Positions 46,706 to 55,000 of a stretch of DNA of 64,000 nt are shown here, one piece after another. Numbering within the stretch: position 1 is the stretch's first letter; every line of letters starts with the position of its first letter. This stretch comes from Craspedostauros australis (taxonomy: Eukaryota > Bacillariophyta > Bacillariophyceae > Mastogloiales > Achnanthaceae), in assembly GCA_026770025.1 (NCBI GenBank), contig JAMXDE010000004.1, positions 2,839,501 to 2,903,500 of the forward strand, in the 5' to 3' direction. The translations under genes and the position numbers were made by a program. Below the pieces are notes generated by a model. That model saw only the letters and a list, made by a program, of their open reading frames with translations, did not search any database and was not told the origin of the DNA.

Positions 46706-49700
46706 CACCCTCGCGGAACTCCCAGCATGCTCTGTCCTGTTGCCTTGCCACTGTCTGGAGTGGGCTTGAGGTAGACTTCGCGCATTTTGCGATGGTGAGC
46801 TGCCGGATGATGTTTGGTGAAGTAGTCGGCGAGGTTGTCTGCTCCTGGGGCCCAATATATGATGAATTGGCCCTGTTGGACGCGGTCGCGTACCCAGTAG
46901 AATCGCATGTCCATTGCCCGTGTGCGTCGTTGTTTCATCGTGTTGTTCACAATCCCGGATGCTGTGGAATTGTCTGTTTTGATGGGCGTAGGTGGTTGGG
47001 GATGTCCCAGTTCGTCGAGCGTCGTGCGAAGTGCTGTGGCTGCTGTGCAGTTCAAGTACAGGGCGCCCACTTCGGCTTCGGCGGCGGAGCTCATCACATT
47101 TTGTATTTTGTTGCATACGGTGTGAATGGCGCCATTGTTGGGTGGCGCTGTGTTCGGGGCCTTGTTGGTATCGGTGGACCGCTTGCTGAGGTACATGTGG
47201 CCGCCGGCTCGGCTTCTCGCCTTCGGCAGGCTGAGGTAGGAGGCGTCGCTGTCGACATGCAAGACCATGTCGCTGGCTTGATACACCAAGATGGCGTTGG
47301 GGTGTGTGGCGCAGTAGTCCATGAGCTGGTTCACGCGCCGCTCGGTGTCTTGTGTCGCGTGGGCCTGCTGTGTGGCGATGTCGCTTACTGCTGGCAGGAT
47401 GGTTGGGTCTACCGCACGGGCGTAGTACAGCAGTGTCCCCACCACTTGTCGAATGCGGATGATTTGTTCTGCCGGGAGCTTGGGCGACGTGTCGTCGTGT
47501 TTGGGCTCCTGCGTCTTCGCCCCGTAGGTCGGCGCGTCCCATGGCGCTGGCGCATGTTGTGGTCGAGTGGGGATCGGGTGTTGGAACTTGTGGAGTGCTT
47601 TTTGCACGTATCCTGGCATGGAGAGCTCCACTGTTCGTTTCGCGTAGTCCCATTTGAGACTCACGCCGCAGTAGAGATCGCCGCTCCACTCGACCGTACA
47701 CTTGTAGATGGTTTGCAAAGCGCCGATGAGGTGCTTCGCGTGTTCTTCGCCCACATACTTCACACCGAAATCGTCGACGACCAGGGTGAAAGTGATGGGT
47801 CTGCAATCGTGTTTCCACAGTCCAGGCGTGTGCACGACTGGGCGGTATCCGAATTTTGCGAGATGTTTCTGGAGTTTCACATTCGCGATTTTTCCGGCCT
47901 GTGGGAGGCCGTACATGCCCTTGCGTACCTCCACATACACGTTGCCTTTGTGTTCGAGGTCGTGGAGTTTGTATTGCTCGACGACTTCTGGTGGCATCAT
48001 GGCGATGGGCATTCGCATGTATTCGTAGCGCTCCATCTCGGTGTTGAGGTAAAAGTCTTTGATGTCGATGGTCATGAACTTGGCTGCTGGCGTAGAGATC
48101 ACACTGTTGAAGAGACACTTGGCTGTTGTCAGTTCGGCGGTTGGTGTGTGCACGTCGAACGGGTAGTCGATGAGGTTGCCGCCTACGGTGAGGCGAGTGC
48201 GGTGGGTTTCGGCCTTCTGTGGTCGCACGGCGCACACGATGCGTCCGTATGTGATGGTTCGATCCTTGGGGACTTTGTTTCTCGGGATGAAGAAGATGGT
48301 GTTTGTGGCCGCTGTCGCGGGAATGCGCGTGCCGATGCCCTGTGCCAGTCTTCCGATTTCGTTGGCAAATGATTGGTACCACTGCTCGGGTGTGTGGCCA
48401 TGCACTTTTCCTGCGACGAGATGCCGGTACTCGTATGCGGTTCCGGTGCGTTCGTCGATGACGGCGTTGGCCTTTGGGGCTTTGGCGTCCCATCGTCGTC
48501 GCTGGATGGCGCCTGTGCGTAGTCTCGTGCGGGTTGCGCTGGTCGTTTCGCTTGGTGGTGTGTCGTCGTCATCTTCGTCGCCGGAGTTTTCGTCGTCCGT
48601 CACCGCCGGCGCCGTCTCTGGCACCCTCGGAGGTGCTGGCGTGTGCTGGTGGACAGCGTGTGGTTGGCTTGTTCGAGTGTTTGTTGCCGCCGTCGTCGCT
48701 GGGACTGTTGTGCGTTCCGGCACCCTCGGAAGTGGTGCATCTCGTTTGGTTGGGGCGACCGTTTGGAAGATTCGGCTGAGTTCCTCCAACGCGCCTAGTT
48801 GCTGGTCGCCGACTGCTTGTATTGGTGGGCAGGGCGTTTTGAGTGCCTCGGCCAGGTCGCCTGCGGCTTTGATGGCTAGCTCTGCGTTGGTTGGCATCGG
48901 GGTTGCGCAACGACTTGGCTTGAGTTCGACGGTGTCGGTGATGCGGACTTTCCGCGTGTTGGTGCAGTAGATTTGGTAGCATCGGTAGTGCTCCATGGCT
49001 GGTGCGATGTACCATCCTTTGGTTCCGTGCGGTGCCCATGTGGCTCGTTTTGCTGGCTTGTCGTGTGCGATGGCTTTCGTGCCTGGTGGTGCGAGGGGTG
49101 TCGCGTTGAAATCGAAGTTTCCATGGAGGACGTGATACGCGGAGACGTGTGGGTTCACTCGTGATGGCCGGAGCAGATTGAGTGTGATGTCGCACTGAGG
49201 TAGCATTCGGCACCATAGATGTAATGGGAAGTCGTCGTCGGCTGTTGCCAGACCTGCGATGAAGTGATCTTTCCATGTTGATATTGCTCTTTCGGCGGCG
49301 TTGCGCCGATGGATGCCTGGTGGAACTAGTTGGTATTCCATGTTTTTGGCTTGGATGAGCTGCTTGAGCTCTGCAGGCGCCTCGTTGTCCATTCGGTGGA
49401 ATCGTGGCTTGAGACCCGCTCGCAGGAGAACATCCAGTAGTTCGCCGCATGCTCGCGTGAGTTCTGATGCGTGGCGACTGCGCATGGGGCGTGATAGAAT
49501 GGCGTTCGAATCATGATCGTAGAGTATCATGATGTACTGGTTGCCTCTGCTTGACGTCACCGGGAAACGTCCAGTTTGATCGGTGTATGTCTTCCCTGTT
49601 GGCCGAAAAACGTCCATGAACACGTCATGGGGTTCGGGGGCATTCTTGGTGGATTGGTTGCCGTGATTGCACCGGTTCTTCGTGGATTGGGTGTTCTGGT

Positions 49701-50346
49701 ACTGTTGACGCATGTGGCCTGCTGCCGTTGCATCGGAAGGTGGAAGGAATTTTTGAATTAGTTGCTCTGTGAGTCCCGGCCAGGACGCGAAGAATCCTTT
49801 CTTTATGGCGGTTGTGAAAGTTGCCACCGAGGGGCTGAAGCAACACTGGTGGAAAAATTTGGCGAGCTCCGTCTTGGTTGACTTGTGGTGGATGTGATTG
49901 GCTGACTGCCGGACTACCAATTCATGTGGTGTGATGTTCACGCGATACATGCTGTCAACTTGATGCCGACGACCGGTGTGAATCGTGGTTCCGTTTCGGC
50001 GAACACGTACTGCTTCTTGGTCAAACTCGACTGTCATACCGTGGTCACACAGTTGTCCCACGGATAGGAGTGCTGCGCTGGTGAGTTGTGGAAAAACTCG
50101 CGCGGTGCATGCGTGTAGGGGCACGTTGGTCATGCTCACCGTTGCTTGGTGCGACGATTCAATCGTCGAACCATCAGGCAGCGTCACTGTGAGTGGATTT
50201 TTGTCGTTTGTCTTGTTGAGGCACGGATCGGTCGCTCGCAGGAAATGGCTGGTACAGCCAGAGTCGACAATGGCTAGGGCAGGCACACAGGGTGATGAAT
50301 TCGTGATGGAGTTCACTACTTGGTTACTGTGTTCCTGCCGTTTTTG
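46555..50346 (-). CDS. pol: Copia/CoDi-like Pol (protease, integrase, reverse transcriptase, RNase H)
   Basis: The frame opens immediately after the Gag TGA and runs about 1263 codons. The first in-frame ATG comes only after the protease active site, so independent initiation would lose the protease; expression as a Gag-Pol fusion is implied. Counting from codon 50316: protease VDSGCTSHF (about 17-25), integrase with D in VFMDVF (about 232), D in HRMDNEA (about 307) and E in NAAERA (about 346). Then come RT FMTIDIKDFYLN (about 746) and LVVDDFGVKYVG (about 842, VVDD in place of YVDD), and RNase H HVDSDAS (about 1018), SSAAEAEVGALYLN (about 1078) and KTDNSTASG. The last 50 codons lie inside the 3' LTR. 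No disabling stop or frameshift is seen. Confidence 0.93.
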   Translation of the reverse strand, partial: QKRQEHSNQVVNSITNSSPCVPALAIVDSGCTSHFLRATDPCLNKTNDKNPLTVTLPDGSTIESSHQATVSMTNVPLHACTARVFPQLTSAALLSVGQLCDHGMTVEFDQEAVRVRRNGTTIHTGRRHQVDSMYRVNITPHELVVRQSANHIHHKSTKTELAKFFHQCCFSPSVATFTTAIKKGFFASWPGLTEQLIQKFLPPSDATAAGHMRQQYQNTQSTKNRCNHGNQSTKNAPEPHDVFMDVFRPTGKTYTDQTGRFPVTSSRGNQYIMILYDHDSNAILSRPMRSRHASELTRACGELLDVLLRAGLKPRFHRMDNEAPAELKQLIQAKNMEYQLVPPGIHRRNAAERAISTWKDHFIAGLATADDDFPLHLWCRMLPQCDITLNLLRPSRVNPHVSAYHVLHGNFDFNATPLAPPGTKAIAHDKPAKRATWAPHGTKGWYIAPAMEHYRCYQIYCTNTRKVRITDTVELKPSRCATPMPTNAELAIKAAGDLAEALKTPCPPIQAVGDQQLGALEELSRIFQTVAPTKRDAPLPRVPERTTVPATTAATNTRTSQPHAVHQHTPAPPRVPETAPAVTDDENSGDEDDDDTPPSETTSATRTRLRTGAIQRRRWDAKAPKANAVIDERTGTAYEYRHLVAGKVHGHTPEQWYQSFANEIGRLAQGIGTRIPATAATNTIFFIPRNKVPKDRTITYGRIVCAVRPQKAETHRTRLTVGGNLIDYPFDVHTPTAELTTAKCLFNSVISTPAAKFMTIDIKDFYLNTEMERYEYMRMPIAMMPPEVVEQYKLHDLEHKGNVYVEVRKGMYGLPQAGKIANVKLQKHLAKFGYRPVVHTPGLWKHDCRPITFTLVVDDFGVKYVGEEHAKHLIGALQTIYKCTVEWSGDLYCGVSLKWDYAKRTVELSMPGYVQKALHKFQHPIPTRPQHAPAPWDAPTYGAKTQEPKHDDTSPKLPAEQIIRIRQVVGTLLYYARAVDPTILPAVSDIATQQAHATQDTERRVNQLMDYCATHPNAILVYQASDMVLHVDSDASYLSLPKARSRAGGHMYLSKRSTDTNKAPNTAPPNNGAIHTVCNKIQNVMSSAAEAEVGALYLNCTAATALRTTLDELGHPQPPTPIKTDNSTASGIVNNTMKQRRTRAMDMRFYWVRDRVQQGQFIIYWAPGADNLADYFTKHHPAAHHRKMREVYLKPTPDSGKATGQSMLGVPRGCVDSSPARDSPVHRQNAMHLAPTFLLETGKLRSGILSATPALINTISHKY

Positions 50347-50349
50347 TCA
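50347..50349 (-). promoter_or_regulatory. Candidate readthrough stop (UGA-CAA) between gag and pol
   Basis: The coding strand reads GCA TGA CAA AAA CGG with gag and pol in the same frame. UGA followed by C is a known leaky context. Alternative: a single CGA-to-TGA mutation in a once-fused gag-pol frame. Confidence 0.55.
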
Positions 50350-51510
50350 TGCGTTCGTCGGCGCTCCTGCGTTGGACCCTCCCATGGTGTTGCTTCGGGT
50401 CGCCTCACGCTTGTGTCCTTCGGCGGGCTTGTTGCAGGTGGCGCTGTTGTGTGTGGCGCTGACCTTGTAGCCGTGCGTCCAGCAGTACGAGTTGTGCTTG
50501 TGTTTGTGCGTCTTCGCGGCTGTTCCTCCTGCTCCTGCTCCCGCGGCGTTGATCTGCATCTTGGACACCATGGCGGTGATCTCGGACAGTTGCTTGACCA
50601 AGGTTGCGTTGCTTTCGGTGAGAAGGGCGACTGCGTTGCGGTCGGCTGCAGTGGCTGACGCAAGGTTCGCGAGAGCTTCGGCTGTCTCTTCGGTTGTTGT
50701 AGCTGCGTTGGCTCCTTGGAATCCCGAAGTCGTGGTTGACGACTGGGCTTCGCGGTGGTCTTGGTGGGCGGCTGCGAAGTCGGCTTTGAACCGTGGCCAG
50801 GTCTTGTCGGCGGCACTGAGGGCGCGGAAAGAACGGCATGCTTCGGGGAACTCCTGTGTTTGGAACACAAGGTTGTACGCGGTGTTGACCAGCTGGTGAT
50901 CGGTGTACGGTGTCTTGGCTGCCGCGGCAAGATCGCGCGCGGATTCGATCTGTGCGACGAGCACCTCGAAAGGCTCCGCTGGATCGTAGGCAGTCTTCAT
51001 GGCCTTGTCGTTGGCATCCAGGTCTTGAGGGGTGATCTTGCCGTACGTGCTGTGCAGGTGCGTGAGCAGCTGCAAGGTGGAGACGTTGGCGTATCCCACA
51101 ATGTTGTGCCGAAGGGTTCGCACGTATTGATCCTCCACGGCGCCAAGAAGTTGTTGTTTGAGCGCGTTGTCGACGGCGCGGTACTCTCTCCACAGGCGCT
51201 CTTGTTCCTTGTGGATGCTGGTGGCTGCGCTGATCTGTGCTGCTGTGGCTCCCGTTGGGATGACTGGATGCGGTCCTGGATTGGCTGGTATGACGAATGC
51301 CGTTGCCGATTGCTCGTTGTAGATCTCGTTGGATACGGTGAGAACCAGGTATCCCAGCCCTCCATTTCCCAGGGGGCAATGGACGGAAGCTGCGTTGGCG
51401 TTGAGTACAACGTTGAGTTCGGCGATGGTTTCGTAGGTGGGCAATCCGATGATCGGCTTGACGACGGCCTGCGGGAATGTGGCGAGGATTTTTTCGTGGC
51501 TGTTGGCCAT
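50347..51510 (-). CDS. gag: Copia/CoDi-like Gag
   Basis: 387 residues from the ATG at 51510 (MANSHEKILATFPQAVVKPI), 68 bases downstream of the 5' LTR, to a TGA. It is the nucleocapsid/capsid protein that packages element RNA in virus-like particles. Helical Gag-type segments (e.g. QERLWREYRAVDNALKQQLL) are followed by a His/Cys motif near residues 343-361 (YCWTHGYKVSATHNSATC, then GHKREAT). This motif with Trp-Thr-His after the first Cys is characteristic of diatom copia elements. The stop is in the same frame as pol, so most product should be Gag alone and a readthrough fraction Gag-Pol. Confidence 0.92.
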   Translation of the reverse strand: MANSHEKILATFPQAVVKPIIGLPTYETIAELNVVLNANAASVHCPLGNGGLGYLVLTVSNEIYNEQSATAFVIPANPGPHPVIPTGATAAQISAATSIHKEQERLWREYRAVDNALKQQLLGAVEDQYVRTLRHNIVGYANVSTLQLLTHLHSTYGKITPQDLDANDKAMKTAYDPAEPFEVLVAQIESARDLAAAAKTPYTDHQLVNTAYNLVFQTQEFPEACRSFRALSAADKTWPRFKADFAAAHQDHREAQSSTTTSGFQGANAATTTEETAEALANLASATAADRNAVALLTESNATLVKQLSEITAMVSKMQINAAGAGAGGTAAKTHKHKHNSYCWTHGYKVSATHNSATCNKPAEGHKREATRSNTMGGSNAGAPTNA

Positions 51511-51563
51511 GGTGATGATGGTGGTGGTGTTGGTCTTGGTGCCCGATGTTTGGGTGAACTTGC

Positions 51564-51620
51564 TATTAGCGAACAACTGTTAATAGGACTGAGTGAGTGA
51601 ATCAATGTTGTTCGCTAATA
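51564..51620. other. 14-bp inverted repeat linking the primer-binding position to the LTR
   Basis: TATTAGCGAACAAC (51564-51577), which abuts the 5' LTR on its internal side, is the exact reverse complement of GTTGTTCGCTAATA (51607-51620) inside the LTR; the loop is 29 nt. The first occupies the place of the primer-binding site for reverse transcription. Confidence 0.85.
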
Positions 51621-51765
51621 TTTATGAGAGATTGTATTGATTAGCGCTGGAGTTGCGGAAAGGATTCCTGATCGTAGCTTGCCTGTCTCTAGCAGAAAAG
51701 TGGGCGCGAGGTGCATAGCGTTCTGGCGATGGACAGGCGAGTCACGGGCGGGACTGGAATCAACA
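51578..51765 (-). repeat. 5' LTR (188 bp)
   Basis: Identical copy of 46518-46705. In element orientation it contains CATAAATATT as a possible TATA-type box about 45 nt before its 3' end. Confidence 0.97.
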
Positions 51766-52053
51766 ACGAGCTTCAACGGTCGCTCACGCTGCAGTGTGCG
51801 AGTAGTTCTGTTGCTTCCATCGATTGTTCCCAGTTTGGATACGACGCTGTTCTTGCTCGTGCGATTGTTGTGGTTGTTGTGGGTGCAGATTATTTTGGCG
51901 CCAAAAACAGATCTTGACTCATTGGACCAATCGCCAGATCTCCATTGGCACGACCAGTTCGATTGTTTCGCGCACTTCCCACCAAAGAACACAATACGGC
52001 AACAGACACATCACCACGCTGTTGTTGGTGCCACATTTTCCGACAGAGGCACA

Positions 52054-55000
52054 ATGGCATCGACCACGACAGCGCCAACGACAAGGACAACAACAACGCC
52101 AACAATGACAATGACAAGATCAGCACAAAGCGGAACAACGGCCACCGGTCAAGACAAGAATGCTGCTGTCTCGTCCAAGCAAGTGATCGAATCAGTGGCG
52201 CTCTGTGCTTCAAGAGATGAGCGCGTTCCGAAGGACGATGGCAACTCCATGGAAGCAGAAGCGAAGATGCCGCCGATCCGAAAACGCAAGAGAGCAACAG
52301 GTGGCAACGCGAAGCGCAAGAACAACAAAGTGGCCTCCACTATTCGCAGCCGTGATGCCGCTGGCACAAGCAATGGGGCTTCGCCCAAAGCTGCTGCGTC
52401 TGAAGCCACATCTTCAAGTGCATGCGTAGCAGGAGGAGCTCCGGCGAAGACGAAGAGGCAGCAACTCAGCGAGCTAGTTGACAATCATGAACTAGTTCGG
52501 GCTCTGAAGCTGCTGGACCCCATCCTACAGTTCTTGACGCGCGCAACTGGACAGACGATGGTTCAACGGAAGATCTTGCAGGCCACCATCCCAAAGTCCA
52601 TGCCGCAAGCGCAACTTGTGGAACATCTGCGCCGGCTACACAAGTATGGCATTCTGCACTACGATGAAGGATCCCAAGAGCATCCCGACGAAGCGATAGG
52701 GGGAAAAAGTAGGGGCGCTGGCCGATCAGATGCTGGGAAGAGCAAAGATGACGAGGCTGACAATTTAGGAGGCGAAGGCAACATTATCACCAACACCACA
52801 ACCAACGCTCGCGACAACGCAAATGATGTGGCAGCATCCTCCGCCACAAATAACAGCAGCAACAACGCCGATGACACGCCAAAGCAACAGGAGAGAGTGG
52901 GATTCCCATCACCGTATGTTGCGACTGGCGCAGTCCCGGTTGCGGGTATGGCACCAACCAACTTGCATGCCAGCACAAAGACGGCGGCGAAACGCCGCAT
53001 GGCAGCTTTGCGCAAGCTTCTCACTCAGGAGTTGAAGCCAAAGAAGATCACCAAGCAATCATCCAGGAAGTGCAGCACATATGATCATCTCAATTCTCAA
53101 CACCCACACCAACAAGACGAAGCCGACGGCAATGATGGCACTGCACAAGGGCACGGCAACGGAGTCGATGAACATGATCAATCTTCTCAGAACCGCTCAC
53201 AATCAAACGAGGCTTCGAAGGATTGGAGAGGTCCGCCGGCTTCTAGTCATGCAAATGATATTGAAGAGGAGGAAGACGAAATCATCCATCACGAAGCCGC
53301 AAACGCGAGGAAGGCGTTGGTCACGTGCTTCCAATTTCAGACAACACAGGCCGCGCAAAGGAACAACGCATCGAAGCACAGGATGCTTCAAGATGAAGTT
53401 GAAGGTTCCAAGATTCCAACCTACGTGCTGCCCAAACAGCTGGCCTATGCTGGGTCCCACCCAGCGCAATCGTCTGTGTTTTGCAGCCTATCACCAACAA
53501 GCCTCGATCAGCTTCCATCGGAAGTCATGGATGCCTTCCATCTGAAGTATCCGGATGCTCCGGAGACATGCTCAAACGAACCACCACAACGAGAGCTGTA
53601 CAGCCATCAAGTCGAAGCGATTGATTCAGCACTGTCGCGCACTCACACACTTGTGTGCACTGGCACTGGATCAGGAAAATCGCTGTGCTTCTTGCTACCG
53701 GCCCTTTCTGCTGCGTACAATGACAATGCCACGTCGCTGATCATGTTCCCGACCAAAGCGCTGGCACAAGATCAGCTTTCGAAACTCACAACATTGCTGG
53801 AGACTTCGCCGGATCTTGCGCAAAGAATCCGTCCGGCCACGCTGGATGGTGACACGCCTCACATGCAACGAACTGGCATTGTCGAGTCCGCCAACATCAT
53901 CCTAACCAATCCTGATACGATGCATGCCGCTATCCTCCCGCAATGGAAGCATCTGTATCAACCGATGCTCGCTGCGTTGAAGTACCTGGTGATTGACGAG
54001 GCGCATCTCTACGAAGGCGTCTTTGGGGCCCATGTGGCCATGGTGCTCAGTCGATTGGCACGCGTGTCCGCGCTGGCTGCAGGCAACGCCGATCGGCCAC
54101 CTCTTCCACCCACGATTGTAGCATGCTCCGCAACGCTACCTCATCCCGAACATCATCTGCGGCTGCTGTGCCCCATCGCCAAAAGCGACCCTGTGAACAT
54201 CGTGCAGCAGGATGGATCGCCGCGGTCCACAAAGCATTTCTTCATTTGGAATCCGCCCATCCTCAACGCACATGGCAGATCTATCGGGCAAGTAACGTTT
54301 CCGAAAAGGAGGGGCAAGAAGGGACAGCCAATGACCGTCATGGACGCTGTCAAGACCGGCAACACCGTTCCTTGTCCGAATTCGACATTTGGTTTCACGC
54401 AATCGGGGACGGATGGAGTAGAAATGGTTGGTGCGTCAGTTGTCGCACCAACGACATTAGCAGGCAATAGAATCAGCACCAGTACCAGCACCAACAGGAA
54501 GAGGAACATCACTACCGCAGCAACTGATTCAGACACATCACAATCCGTCACACACTTCCACAGACGCCATTCAGCAGATGAAACTGCATTCCTGTTGGCT
54601 CGTGCCGTTGCGCAGGGTGTGCGCTGCATCGCCTTCTGCAAGACTCGGTGTCTCGTGGAATGGGTGTACGAACGCGCCGTTTCTGCATTGAAACAGAACA
54701 AGTCCACTGCTGATCTAGCATCCAAGGTGGAATCCTACCGCGGTGGATACTCTCGCGACGAACGCCGCAAGATCGAGGCACGGTTATTCCAAAATCAGGT
54801 ACTGGGCGTGGTGGCCACGTCGGCGTTGGAGCTTGGCGTTGACATTGGCGGCCTGGATTTGACGTTGCACTGCGGCTTTCCCAGCTCTTACGCATCCTTG
54901 CTGCAGCAGGCAGGCCGGGCTGGTCGAGGCGGTGCTCGCATGGAGGTTCCGTCTTTGGCAGTCGTGGTGTGCTTCAATAGTCCACCGGATCAGCACCTCT

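Larger units (their letters stand above)
46513..51770 (-). mobile_element. Complete Ty1/copia (CoDi-like) LTR retrotransposon
   Basis: The element spans 46518-51765 and is flanked by a perfect 5-bp duplication ACGAG (46513-46517 and 51766-51770). Its two LTRs are identical over 188 bp and have TG...CA ends. On the minus strand the order is 5' LTR, gag, UGA, then pol with protease-integrase-RT-RNase H, the Ty1/copia order. All domains look intact. Identical LTRs mean a very recent insertion. It lies between the mucin/LRR gene and the helicase gene. The Gag zinc motif and pol sequence resemble diatom CoDi elements. Confidence 0.97.

Noticed and set aside
46651-48372. 573-codon plus-strand ORF
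   Set aside because: Antisense of copia pol (RT/RNase H); no independent features.
32549-50349. Reassigned genetic code in which TGA is a sense codon
   Set aside because: TGA terminates host genes here with sensible ends (aspartokinase, helicase, LRR protein, thioredoxin-fold protein), so in-frame TGAs are element-specific.
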